Shown piece after piece: positions 45,278 through 54,169 of a stretch of 64,000 bases of DNA (its first letter is position 1; every line of letters starts with the position of its first letter). The notes under the pieces were generated by a model. That model saw nothing but the letters and a program-made list of their open reading frames with translations. It was not told where the DNA came from and searched no databases. Both the position numbers and the translations under genes were made by a program. The stretch is from positions 1,248,976 to 1,312,975 of the forward strand of contig NZ_QNHG01000002.1 in NCBI RefSeq assembly GCF_003290025.1, read 5' to 3'. This stretch comes from Pseudogemmobacter bohemicus (GTDB taxonomy: Bacteria; Pseudomonadota; Alphaproteobacteria; Rhodobacterales; Rhodobacteraceae).

Positions 45278-45312
45278 AGTCTCTCCTCCCTTGAGATGAT
45301 GGTGGCCAGGGG

Positions 45313-46299
45313 TCACTGGCCCGCTTTGCTTCCACGCTGCAAGACGACAGCGAGAACGATGATCGCGCCCTGGATTGCTCCGTTCAGATAGGGCGAGACG
45401 TAATCCGTCAGGTTCAGCAGATTGCCGATCAGCACGAGGATCAGCACACCCACAACCGTGCCCCAGACGCGGCCGAAACCGCCCTTGAGGGCCGTGCCGC
45501 CGATGATGACGGCGGCAATCGCCTCCAGCTCCCACAAAAGGCCGGTGGCGGATGAGGCCGAGCCGAGGCGCGGCACATACATGATGACCGCGACGCCAAC
45601 CAGGGCGCCGAGCATCACATAGGTCAGAAGCCGCACGCGCCCGACGCGCACGGAGGAATATTTCGCCACCTGGTCATTCGAGCCAATGGCGGCGCAATGG
45701 CGGCCAAAGGCGGTGGAGCGCATCAGCATCTCGCCCATGATCACCACCAGGGCAAAGACGATGATCGGCCAGGTCACGCCGAAGATGCCGCCGTAATAAA
45801 CCGGCTGATAAAAGGTCCGGAGGCCGAAATCGAGGCTCAGCGTGCCGCCATCGGCAAGCCAGGTGACGAGGCTGCGATAGATCCCCATCGAGCCCAGCGT
45901 GACGATGAAAGCCTCGATCCCGAGGCGGGTGATCAACAGCCCGTTGATCAGCCCCGCCACGATCCCCGCAAGCAGCGCCACCCCCATGCCGACCAGCACG
46001 ATGGGCACGCCCACCCCCATCGAGGGCAGGAGCTTGTTCATCACAAGGATCATCAGCCCGGCGATAAACGCCGCCATCGAGCCCACCGACAGATCGAGCC
46101 CCCCCGAGGTGATCACAAAGGTCATCCCCACCGCGATGATGCCGATAAAGGCAGACCGCGCCAGAACATTGGTGATATTGTCGAGGCCAAGGAAATTCGG
46201 GTTCATCAAGGCGCCCGCGATCACCAGGATCACCAGAGCCAGAACCGGGCCGATCACGCTCATCTGCACTTTGCGCGGTGAGGCAGCGGCAGTACTCAT
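45313..46299 (-). CDS. Sugar ABC transporter permease
   Basis: A 328-residue inner-membrane protein with about ten helices, of the RbsC/XylH class; family pieces are GMTFVITSGGLDLSVGSM (about 58-75) and IIGGTALKGGFGRVWGTVVG (about 268-287). Its start overlaps the 3' end of the ATPase gene by 4 bp. Confidence 0.93.
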   Translation of the reverse strand: MSTAAASPRKVQMSVIGPVLALVILVIAGALMNPNFLGLDNITNVLARSAFIGIIAVGMTFVITSGGLDLSVGSMAAFIAGLMILVMNKLLPSMGVGVPIVLVGMGVALLAGIVAGLINGLLITRLGIEAFIVTLGSMGIYRSLVTWLADGGTLSLDFGLRTFYQPVYYGGIFGVTWPIIVFALVVIMGEMLMRSTAFGRHCAAIGSNDQVAKYSSVRVGRVRLLTYVMLGALVGVAVIMYVPRLGSASSATGLLWELEAIAAVIIGGTALKGGFGRVWGTVVGVLILVLIGNLLNLTDYVSPYLNGAIQGAIIVLAVVLQRGSKAGQ

Positions 46300-47813
46300 T
46301 CCGTCAACTCCTTTGCGAGGGCGACCGGCTTTGGTTCTCCGACCCCCATGGCGAGGCGCACGATGGCATCCTCGGTGATTGTGTCTGTGGTCAGCTCGCC
46401 CGCGATCCGGCCCTGGCGCATCACCAGAACGCGGTCGGCAAGGCCGATGACCTCCTGCATTTCCGATGAGATCACCACGATGGCGCGGCCTTCGCGGGCG
46501 AGGCCTCGGATGAACTCATACATCTGTTGTTTGGTGCCGATGTCGATGCCACGGGTCGGTTCGTCGATCACGATGATCTGCGGGTCCGAGAGCATGGTTT
46601 TCGCGAAGAGGAGTTTCTGCTGATTGCCGCCCGAGAGATGCCCGACCGTCACCTCGCGCGAGCCGCGAATGTCGAAATCGCGGATCGCGCGGTCCAGCGC
46701 GGCCTCTTCGGCGCGGGTGTCGAGCAGCCCGTGGCTGAAGCGGTGCAAAGCCTGCAGCGTCAGGTTCTCGCGCATACCCTTTTGCAGCAAGAGCCCCCGC
46801 GTCTTGCGGTCTTCGGTCAGGTAGCACAGGCCCAGATCCAGCGCTTCCCAGTTGTGGCGGATGGTGACGGGGCGGCCCTTGATCCGCACCGCGCCACTCG
46901 CCGGGCGCAGGCCGGCCAGCCCCTCGAAGGTCTCGGTCCGTCCCGACCCGATCAGCCCGGCAATGCCGAGGATCTCGCCCGCGCGCAGGGTGAAGCTGAT
47001 ATCTTCGGCATAGCCCGGCACAGTCAGGCCCGAGACATCCAGCACCACCTCGCCGGGCGAGCCGTCTTTGGCGGGGTAAAGCTGCGACATCTCGCGCCCG
47101 ACCATGGCCTCGGCCATGCCATGTTCGTCCAGTTCCGAGGCCGGGCCGGACCAGACCACCGCACCATCGCGCATGATGGTCAGATCATCGGCGATCTCTT
47201 TCACCTCATCCAGCTTGTGCGAGGTGAAAAGAACGGCCGTCCCCGCCGCCCGCAAGGCCCGGACCTGTTCCATCAGGATACTGGTTTCTGCCCTGGTCAG
47301 CACGGCGGTCGGCTCATCCATGATCAGCACGCGGGTCTCGCGTGAGAGTGCCCTGGCGATCTCGACCATCTGCTTGTCGGAATTCGACAGATCCGAGATC
47401 GGACGATCCGTTGCCACCCGACATTGCAGCCGGTCGAGAAGGGCCCGCGATTGCGCCCGCATCGCCGCCTTGTCGAGGAAAAGCCCGCGTTTCAGCTCTC
47501 GCCCGAGGAAGATGTTCTCCTCGACCGTCAGCTGTTCCGCGAGGTTGAATTCCTGATGGATCATCGAGATCCCCAGCCTCTCGGCCTCGCCCATCGAGGC
47601 GAAAGCGACCGGCCTTCCATCCAGCAGCACATCGCCCGACGAGGGCGGCTGATATCCTGCGAGGATCTTCATCGTGGTCGATTTCCCGGCGCCATTCTCG
47701 CCGATCAGCGCATGAACCCGGCCAGGTGCCAGCGCGAGAGAGATGCCATGCAGCACCTCGATCGGGCCAAAGCTGCGGCTGACCCCGGACAGCGAGAGGA
47801 CGGGTTCCGTCAC
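46296..47813 (-). CDS. Sugar ABC transporter ATP-binding protein (two domains)
   Basis: About 505 residues, two ABC modules. The first is intact (Walker A GENGAGKSTTMKIL, signature region LSNSDKQMVEIARAL, Walker B LIMDEPT). The second has a degenerate Walker A (GLIGSGRTE) but a good signature LSGGNQQKLLFAKTM, as usual for RbsA/XylG-type ATPases. Start: GTG at 47811-47813 overlaps the TGA of the dehydrogenase gene (GTGA) and gives MTEPVLSLSGVSRSF; an in-frame ATG at 47825 is the alternative. Confidence 0.93.
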   Translation of the reverse strand: MTEPVLSLSGVSRSFGPIEVLHGISLALAPGRVHALIGENGAGKSTTMKILAGYQPPSSGDVLLDGRPVAFASMGEAERLGISMIHQEFNLAEQLTVEENIFLGRELKRGLFLDKAAMRAQSRALLDRLQCRVATDRPISDLSNSDKQMVEIARALSRETRVLIMDEPTAVLTRAETSILMEQVRALRAAGTAVLFTSHKLDEVKEIADDLTIMRDGAVVWSGPASELDEHGMAEAMVGREMSQLYPAKDGSPGEVVLDVSGLTVPGYAEDISFTLRAGEILGIAGLIGSGRTETFEGLAGLRPASGAVRIKGRPVTIRHNWEALDLGLCYLTEDRKTRGLLLQKGMRENLTLQALHRFSHGLLDTRAEEAALDRAIRDFDIRGSREVTVGHLSGGNQQKLLFAKTMLSDPQIIVIDEPTRGIDIGTKQQMYEFIRGLAREGRAIVVISSEMQEVIGLADRVLVMRQGRIAGELTTDTITEDAIVRLAMGVGEPKPVALAKELTE

Positions 47814-48943
47814 AGCGCCACCCATGCGGCATTCTCTTGCGAGGAGCGGATCGCGGCGGTGATGAACCGCATCCCGTCGATCCCGGCGCTGATCCCGGGC
47901 AAAAGCGCGGTATCGGGCGTTTCGCCGGCATCTGCGGCGCGGATGGCGCGGGCGGCGCCGGCATAGATATTGGCAAAGCCCTCAAGGTAGCCCTCGGGAT
48001 GGCCGCCAGGCGTCCGGCTGACCGCATTCGCCGCTGCATTCGCCCCGGCACCGCGCCGGGTCAGCAGCCGTTTCGCCTGACCGAAGGGGGTGAACCAGAG
48101 GTAATTCGGATCCTCCTGCGCCCATTCCAGCCCGCCTTTCTCGCCGAAGACCCGGAGCCGCAGCGCATTCTCGCAGCCCGGCGCCACCTGGCTGCACCAA
48201 AGGACGCCGCGCGCGCCACCCTGCATCCTGAGAAGGATATTGGCATTGTCATCGACCCGGCGCCCCGGCACGAAGCTTTGCAGATCGGCGGCGAGGCTTT
48301 CGACCGCAAGCCCGGTCACGAAACAGGCAAGATTGTGGGCGTGGGTGCCAATGTCACCAATCGCGCCGCCCGCACCCGAACGCGCCGGATCGGTGCGCCA
48401 GTCGGCCTGTTTGTTATCAGCGCCGGCCTCTTCGGTCAGCCAGTCCTGGGCATATTCAACCTGAACGACGCGGATCTTTCCCAGCTCTCCGCTCGCCACC
48501 ATGTCGCGGGCCTGGCGGATCATCGGATAGCCGGTGTAATTATGGGTCAGGATGAACAGCGCTTTTGACGCCTTCGCCGCCGCTTCCAGCGCCAGCGCGT
48601 CTTCCATCGTGGCGGTCAGCGGCTTGTCGCAGATGACATGAATGCCGCGTTTGAGGAATTCAATCGCCGGGCCGGCATGCATATGGTTTGGCGTGACGAT
48701 GGAAACCGCGCGGATCCCGTCGGGGCGGGCGGCCTCTTTCTCCGCCATTTCCTCATAGCTGCCATAAGAGCGCGCCGGGTCCAGCCCAAGCGCCGCGCCG
48801 CTTTCGCGCGCGCGCGCGGGCGTCGAGGACAATGCGCCGGCCACCAGGTCATAATCACCGTCGATCCGCGCCGCGATGCGGTGAACGGCGCCGATAAAGG
48901 CATCCTTGCCGCCGCCGACCATGCCGAGTCTGATCTTTGCCAT
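47810..48943 (-). CDS. Gfo/Idh/MocA family oxidoreductase
   Basis: A 377-residue NAD(P)-dependent sugar dehydrogenase. Rossmann start IRLGMVGGGKDAFIGAVHR, the catalytic-lysine motif VICDKPLT (about 99-106), and GDIGTHAHNLACFVTG with the likely catalytic histidine and aspartate. Such enzymes oxidise sugar rings, often at C3 of glycosides, or inositols. Lying beside a TIM-barrel epimerase-like gene, it may perform the first step on the imported sugar. The ATG at 48941-48943 gives MAKIRLGMVGGG. Confidence 0.9.
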   Translation of the reverse strand: MAKIRLGMVGGGKDAFIGAVHRIAARIDGDYDLVAGALSSTPARARESGAALGLDPARSYGSYEEMAEKEAARPDGIRAVSIVTPNHMHAGPAIEFLKRGIHVICDKPLTATMEDALALEAAAKASKALFILTHNYTGYPMIRQARDMVASGELGKIRVVQVEYAQDWLTEEAGADNKQADWRTDPARSGAGGAIGDIGTHAHNLACFVTGLAVESLAADLQSFVPGRRVDDNANILLRMQGGARGVLWCSQVAPGCENALRLRVFGEKGGLEWAQEDPNYLWFTPFGQAKRLLTRRGAGANAAANAVSRTPGGHPEGYLEGFANIYAGAARAIRAADAGETPDTALLPGISAGIDGMRFITAAIRSSQENAAWVAL

Positions 48944-48947
48944 TGTT

Positions 48948-50000
48948 TCAGATCCCCAGCATGCGGCGATTGGCGGCCTCATCGGTGCCACCATCCGCGA
49001 AATCATCAAAAGCCTTGTCGGTGACGCGGATGATGTGGTGTTTCACAAACTCCGCCCCCTCGCGCGCGCCGTCTTCGGGGTGTTTCAGCGCGCATTCCCA
49101 TTCGACAACCGCCCAGCCGTCGAAATCATTGGCGGCCATTTTGGAAAACACCGCACCGAAATCGACCTGGCCATCGCCGAGGCTGCGGAACCGACCCGCC
49201 CGGTTCACCCAGGACTGGAAGCCGCCATAGACGCCCTGCCGCCCGGTCGGGTTGAACTCGGCATCCTTGACATGGAACATCCGGATGCGGTCGCGGTAAA
49301 TGTCGATATTGTCGAGGTAATCCAGGCATTGCAGCACATAATGCGAGGGGTCGTAGAGCATGCAGGCGCGGGGATGGTTGCCGGTGCGCTCCCAGAACAT
49401 CTCATAGGTGATGCCGTCATGCAGATCTTCGCCCGGATGGATCTCGTAGCAGATATCGACGCCGCACCCGTCGGCATGGTCGAGGATCGGCTTCCAGCGC
49501 CGCGCCAGTTCGTCAAAGGCGGTTTCCACCAGGCCCGCCGGGCGCTGCGGCCAGGGATAGACATAGGGCCAGGCCAGTGCGCCGGAAAACGCCGCCTGCG
49601 CCGTCAGGCCCATGTTTTTGCTGGCGGTCAGGGCATTTTTGACCTGAGTTACCGCCCATTCCTGCCGCGCCTTCGGATTGCCGCGCACATGCGGCGCCGC
49701 AAAGCCGTCAAAGCCTTCATCATAGGCCGGATGCACGGCGACCAGCTGGCCCTGGAGATGGGTGGAAAGCTCGGTCACCTCGACGCCGTTCGCACGCGCC
49801 ACGCCGAGGAAATCGTCGCAGTAATCCTTGCTTGAGGCCGCTTTGTCGAGGTCGATGAAGCGCGCATCCCAGCTGGGCACCTGGACGCCTTTATAGCCGA
49901 TTTCGGCGGCCCATTTCGTGATGCTGTCCCAGGAGTTGAACGGTGCCGCATCGCCCGCGAATTGCGCGAGGAAGAGGCCCGGCCCTTTGATGGTTTTCAT
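48948..50000 (-). CDS. Sugar phosphate isomerase/epimerase-like TIM-barrel protein
   Basis: A 350-residue AP-endonuclease-2-type TIM barrel. Metal-binding strands are visible: GVDICYEIHPGEDLHDG, CMLYDPSHYVLQ, RMFHVKDAEFNPTG and WAVVEWECALKHPE. Members isomerise or epimerise sugars, or cleave 3-keto-glycosides when paired with a Gfo/Idh enzyme. The stop lies 4 bp before the dehydrogenase start. The ATG at 49998-50000 follows GAGGGGAAG. Confidence 0.9.
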   Translation of the reverse strand: MKTIKGPGLFLAQFAGDAAPFNSWDSITKWAAEIGYKGVQVPSWDARFIDLDKAASSKDYCDDFLGVARANGVEVTELSTHLQGQLVAVHPAYDEGFDGFAAPHVRGNPKARQEWAVTQVKNALTASKNMGLTAQAAFSGALAWPYVYPWPQRPAGLVETAFDELARRWKPILDHADGCGVDICYEIHPGEDLHDGITYEMFWERTGNHPRACMLYDPSHYVLQCLDYLDNIDIYRDRIRMFHVKDAEFNPTGRQGVYGGFQSWVNRAGRFRSLGDGQVDFGAVFSKMAANDFDGWAVVEWECALKHPEDGAREGAEFVKHHIIRVTDKAFDDFADGGTDEAANRRMLGI

Positions 50001-50013
50001 GGCTTCCCCTCTC

Positions 50014-51318
50014 TCAGACGTAGCGATTGACAAGGTTTTCAAGCACTTCCTGGCGGCCAGAGACTGGCTGCGGGTCAAGCCCGGCGGCCTCGGCATGATC
50101 GGCGATGCCGGCCAGGGTGGCTTCGGGAGCCAGCATCGCCTGGGCCTCCGGCCGCTGCCAGCCGGCATAGCGTGCGGCGCGTGCGGCCTCCAGCCGACCC
50201 TCTTCCAGCATTTTTGCCGCCGCTTTCAACCCGCGGGCGCAGACATCCATTGCGCCGACATGGGCGGCGACCAGGTCTTCCGCATCCAGCGACTGGCGCC
50301 TGACTTTTGCGTCGAAATTGGTGCCGCCGGTGGTGAAGCCGCCCGCTTTCAGCACCTCATAATAGGCCAGCGCGGTTTCGGGCACATTGTTCGGGAACTG
50401 ATCGGTATCCCAGCCGGACTGGTAGTCGTTCCGGTTCATGTCGATGGAGCCGAGAAGGCCCAGCGTCCGCGCCAGCGCCAGCTCATGTTCGAAACTGTGG
50501 CCGGCGAGGATCGCATGCCCCTGTTCGATATTCAGTTTGACCTCGTTTTCAAGGCCGTAGCGTTTCAGGAAACCGTAGCAGGTGGCGACGTCGAAATCAT
50601 ATTGATGCTTGGTCGGCTCTTGCGGTTTCGGCTCCAGCAGGATGGTGCCTTTGAAGCCGATCTTGTGCTTATGCTCGACAACGAGGTTCAGAAAGCGACC
50701 CATATGGTCGAGTTCCTGGCCGAGATCGGTGTTCAGGAGCGTCTCATACCCCTCGCGCCCGCCCCAGAGGACGTAGTTCTCACCGCCCAGACGATGGGTC
50801 ACCTCCATCACACCGCGCACGATGGATGCGGAATAGGCGAAGATATCGGGATCGGGATTTGAGGCCGCGCCCGACATAAAGCGGTGATTGGTAAAGAGGT
50901 TCGCGGTGCCCCAGAGCAGCTTCGGTCCGCCGGCCTCCATCTTCGCCTGGAAATAATCGGCGATCTCTTCCAGCCGGGCGCGGCTTTCGCGCAAGGAACT
51001 GCCTTCTGGGCGCACATCATGGTCGTGGAAACAGTAGTAGGGCACGCCGAGGATGCGGAAGAGATCAAAAGCCTCATCGGCGCGCAGCCGGGCAAGCTCC
51101 ATCGTATCGGCGGGGAACCAGGGGCGCTCAAAGGTGCGGCCGCCGAACGGGTCACCACCCTCCCAGGCGAAGGAATGCCAGTAAGCGACCGCGAAACGGA
51201 GATGATCCTCCATCCGTTTGCCCAGAACCACCTCATCGGGGTTGTAGTGACGGTAGGCGAGGCCCTCCGCATCGGGGGTGAATTTCACCGGGGCGATGGT
51301 GTCGAAATAACCGCTCAA
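50014..51318 (-). CDS. xylA: Xylose isomerase
   Basis: A 434-residue xylose isomerase. Family signatures: [13 protein letters not shown] (about 96-108), [15 protein letters not shown] (about 230-244), [20 protein letters not shown] (about 261-280) and [19 protein letters not shown] (about 289-307). It converts D-xylose to D-xylulose for XylB. Start: a TTG overlapping the lacI stop (TTGA at 51315-51318), preceded by AGGAGAG 6 bases upstream, gives [13 protein letters not shown]. Translation is therefore coupled to the repressor gene. Confidence 0.96.
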   Translation of the reverse strand: MSGYFDTIAPVKFTPDAEGLAYRHYNPDEVVLGKRMEDHLRFAVAYWHSFAWEGGDPFGGRTFERPWFPADTMELARLRADEAFDLFRILGVPYYCFHDHDVRPEGSSLRESRARLEEIADYFQAKMEAGGPKLLWGTANLFTNHRFMSGAASNPDPDIFAYSASIVRGVMEVTHRLGGENYVLWGGREGYETLLNTDLGQELDHMGRFLNLVVEHKHKIGFKGTILLEPKPQEPTKHQYDFDVATCYGFLKRYGLENEVKLNIEQGHAILAGHSFEHELALARTLGLLGSIDMNRNDYQSGWDTDQFPNNVPETALAYYEVLKAGGFTTGGTNFDAKVRRQSLDAEDLVAAHVGAMDVCARGLKAAAKMLEEGRLEAARAARYAGWQRPEAQAMLAPEATLAGIADHAEAAGLDPQPVSGRQEVLENLVNRYV

Positions 51319-52403
51319 CGGGTCTCTCCTATGGGCAAATGTTCAGATAGGGCGGCCAGCGGCGCCGCATTCGGGGCGGCCGGCAGATTGTCTTTCAGAA
51401 AGATGGTCGGTGTGATGTCGCGGCTGGGGTCGGGCAGGCCGCGCCCATCCGAGAGCGCCTTCATCACATCCACCGTCAGCGCGACCTCCTGCGCCGGTTT
51501 CTGGTCGATCACCGCATCGACAAGGCCGGATTCAAGGCCATAACGGGTGGTGGGGGTCAGGTCATGCATGATGGTGAAGGGGCGCGCATCCGGTCGCTGC
51601 GCCAGGATCTCGATCAGCCCGCGATTGCCGGCGCCGATGGAATAGATGCCGGTGATGCCGGGGTTTTGTTGCAGCGCATCCGACACGCGGGCGCGCATCA
51701 GGTCATGGCGGTCATCCACCGCAACGGGGGGCAAAAGCTGCGGCCCGCCGTCAAGGACCGCCCGCGCACCCTCCAGCCGGTCGCGGTGGTCGCGGGCACT
51801 GAGTGCCCCGATCACCGGCAGGATCAGCCCGGGCGCCGAGGCGGGCCGTGCGATATGGGCCAGACGGATCAGCCGTCCGGCGGTGCGCCCGGCCATTATA
51901 TTGTCGATGCCGACATAGGCCGCCCGCAGATCGGGTGCCGCGTCTCCCACCAGTGTCACCACCGGGATCCGCGCCGCGCTGAGCGCGCCGATGGCATCGG
52001 CGATGCGCGGCGTCTCGGTCGCCACCACGGCCACCGCGTCGCAGTCGCGCGGCAGCCGCTCCAGCGCAGCGGCCAGTGCATCGGAATCGAGCGTCGGCAC
52101 CTCGGTCAGCGAAAAACGGATGCGATCGGCGCGGCGCACGGTGCTCTCGGCCTCGACCGCCTGGCGCAGGCTGCGAAAGAAGCTCTGATCGCCGCCGGGC
52201 AGCAGGAAACGGAAGTGATAGATCCGACCGCGCGAGAGGTTCGCGGCATGCAGATCGCGCTCGTAGCCGAGCGTCTCGATGGCTTGCAGGACACGGCGCG
52301 TGGACTTTTCCGCGACATTGCCGCGCTCGTTAAGAACCCGGTCTGCCGTCGCATAGCTCACACCCGCAGCCCGCGCCACATCCTGCAGCGTCGGCTTGCG
52401 CAT
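51315..52403 (-). CDS. LacI family transcriptional regulator
   Basis: A 362-residue repressor with an N-terminal helix-turn-helix ([20 protein letters not shown], 5-24) and a periplasmic-binding-like effector domain. The pattern around the recognition helix (YATADRVLN) is slightly unusual. It is the first gene of the sugar operon, so it likely controls its own synthesis as well as that of xylA through xylB. Two operator-like sites lie 37 bp upstream. Confidence 0.92.
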   Translation of the reverse strand: MRKPTLQDVARAAGVSYATADRVLNERGNVAEKSTRRVLQAIETLGYERDLHAANLSRGRIYHFRFLLPGGDQSFFRSLRQAVEAESTVRRADRIRFSLTEVPTLDSDALAAALERLPRDCDAVAVVATETPRIADAIGALSAARIPVVTLVGDAAPDLRAAYVGIDNIMAGRTAGRLIRLAHIARPASAPGLILPVIGALSARDHRDRLEGARAVLDGGPQLLPPVAVDDRHDLMRARVSDALQQNPGITGIYSIGAGNRGLIEILAQRPDARPFTIMHDLTPTTRYGLESGLVDAVIDQKPAQEVALTVDVMKALSDGRGLPDPSRDITPTIFLKDNLPAAPNAAPLAALSEHLPIGETR

Positions 52404-52439
52404 TCGATTCTCCTCCCTGGTACAAGAGAGATGAGGGAA

Positions 52440-52478
52440 TGATATACGTCAATCATTTTTTGATATACGTCTGTCATT
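52440..52478. promoter_or_regulatory. Pair of LacI-type operator-like sites
   Basis: TGATATACGTCAATCATT (52440-52457) and TGATATACGTCTGTCATT (52461-52478) repeat with a 21-bp period, two turns of DNA. Each has the central CG and imperfect TGAT...TCA symmetry typical of LacI-family operators. They lie between the divergent lacI and soxB genes, nearer to lacI. Confidence 0.65.
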
Positions 52479-52617
52479 CTGACTTGTCGGGCGTGTTGCG
52501 GGGCAGGGCGCAAGAATTTCGTTACATGTCCGAAATGAAAGGGTCACTGTCTGAAACAAGAGGGTTGCGGGCGCCGAAAATCCTGAAACTGGGGGGAAGT
52601 TTCGGCGCGGGGATATG

Positions 52618-53871
52618 ATGCGATACTCTGGCTTTAAAGTGATCAAAGAGGCCCTGACCGGCCATAAAGGCTGGACGCCCGCCTGGCGCGACCACGAGCC
52701 TAAGAAACACTATGATATCATCATCATAGGGGGCGGCGGCCATGGTCTTGCGACCGCCTATTACCTCGCGAAGATCTTCGGCAAGGCCAATGTCGCCGTG
52801 CTGGAAAAGGGCTGGATCGGCGGCGGCAATGTGGGGCGCAATACCACGATCATCCGTTCGAACTATCTGCTGGATGGCAATGAGCCGTTCTATGAGTTTT
52901 CCATGAAGCTGTGGGAAAATCTGGAGCAGGATTTCAACTACAACGCCATGGTCAGCCAGCGCGGCGTCTTGAACCTGTGCCACACCGATGCGCAGCGCGA
53001 TGCCTTCCGTCGGCGCGGCAATGGGATGCGACTGAACGGGGTTGATGCGGAACTGCTCGACCGCGAAGGCGTGCGCAAGCTCGCGCCTTTCCTCAATTTC
53101 GACAATGCGCGCTTCCCGATCAAGGGCGGGCTGTTGCAGCCGAGAGGCGGCACGGTGCGCCATGACGCGGTCGCCTGGGGCTATGCGCGCGGCGCCGATC
53201 AGCGCGGCGTCGACATCATCCAGAATTGCGAAGTCACCGGGTTCAAAATCGAGAATGGCAAGGTGCTTGGCGTCGAAACCACCCGTGGTTTCATCGGCGC
53301 CAACAAGATCGGCTGCGCGGTGGCCGGATCGTCGGGTAAGGTCATGGCCCAGGCCGGCATCCACCGCCTGCCGATTGAAAGCCATGTGCTTCAGGCCTTT
53401 GTCTCCGAGGGGTTGAAGCCCGTGATCCCGGGCGTCATCACTTACGGCGCGGGCCATTTCTATGTCAGCCAGTCCGACAAGGGCGGTCTGGTCTTCGGAG
53501 GTGATATCGACGGCTACAACACCTATGCGCAGCGCGGCAATCTGCCGGTGGTCGAGGATGTCTGCGAGGGCGGCATGTCCCTGATGCCGATGATCGGCCG
53601 CGCGCGTCTGCTGCGCATCTGGGGCGGTATCATGGATATGTCGATGGATGGCTCGCCCATCATCGACAAGACGGATATTGACGGCCTCTATTTCAACGGC
53701 GGCTGGTGCTATGGCGGCTTCAAGGCCACGCCGGCAAGCGGCTGGTGCTTTGCGCATCTGCTCGCGAATGACCAACCGCATTCCGTGGCGACCGCCTATC
53801 GGTTCGACCGGTTCCGCAAGGGGCTGATGATCGACGAAAAGGGCATGGGCGCCCAACCGAACCTGCATTGA
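52618..53871 (+). CDS. soxB: Sarcosine oxidase beta subunit
   Basis: A 417-residue flavoprotein. FAD-binding loop DIIIIGGGGHGLATAYYLA (33-51) and RGGTVRHDAVAWGYA, whose H182 lies in the region of the covalent-FMN histidine of the family (inferred). It oxidises sarcosine. It is the first gene of soxBDAG. ATG at 52618 or the adjacent one at 52615; GGGGA upstream suits the second. A hairpin GAAACT/AAGTTTC lies in the leader (about 52583-52600). Confidence 0.94.
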   Translation: MRYSGFKVIKEALTGHKGWTPAWRDHEPKKHYDIIIIGGGGHGLATAYYLAKIFGKANVAVLEKGWIGGGNVGRNTTIIRSNYLLDGNEPFYEFSMKLWENLEQDFNYNAMVSQRGVLNLCHTDAQRDAFRRRGNGMRLNGVDAELLDREGVRKLAPFLNFDNARFPIKGGLLQPRGGTVRHDAVAWGYARGADQRGVDIIQNCEVTGFKIENGKVLGVETTRGFIGANKIGCAVAGSSGKVMAQAGIHRLPIESHVLQAFVSEGLKPVIPGVITYGAGHFYVSQSDKGGLVFGGDIDGYNTYAQRGNLPVVEDVCEGGMSLMPMIGRARLLRIWGGIMDMSMDGSPIIDKTDIDGLYFNGGWCYGGFKATPASGWCFAHLLANDQPHSVATAYRFDRFRKGLMIDEKGMGAQPNLH

Positions 53872-53881
53872 GGACGCTGAG

Positions 53882-54169
53882 ATGATCATCAATCACCCCC
53901 TGCTGGGGCCACGCGACTCGCAGGAATTCGTCTATCTGGGCGACGCGAATCTGATCGACCGCCCCGACTGGGCCGCCGAGGGCGCGGTCGATACCTTCCA
54001 TGACTATCTCTATCAGCGCACGAACCCGGCGGGCCTGCATCAGGAGCTGTGGTTCCACGAACAGGGCGACCGCTCCTGGCTTGTGGTCACCCGCAACACG
54101 CTTACCCATGAAATCACAAAAGTTGAACTGGCCCGCGATGTGGCCCGCAGCCGGGGGCGGTCGAAATGA
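53882..54169 (+). CDS. soxD: Sarcosine oxidase delta subunit lacking zinc cysteines
   Basis: A 95-residue subunit. Usual SoxD begins with a CPxCGPR-type motif and has a later cysteine, together binding zinc. Here the start is MIINHPLLGPRDSQEFVYLG and the later position is D63 (FHEQGDRSW); H59 is kept. The protein has no cysteine at all, so zinc cannot be bound in the standard way. Its length and the rest of the pattern are normal, and it lies between soxB and soxA, so it should still be a structural subunit of a variant branch. Confidence 0.88.
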   Translation: MIINHPLLGPRDSQEFVYLGDANLIDRPDWAAEGAVDTFHDYLYQRTNPAGLHQELWFHEQGDRSWLVVTRNTLTHEITKVELARDVARSRGRSK

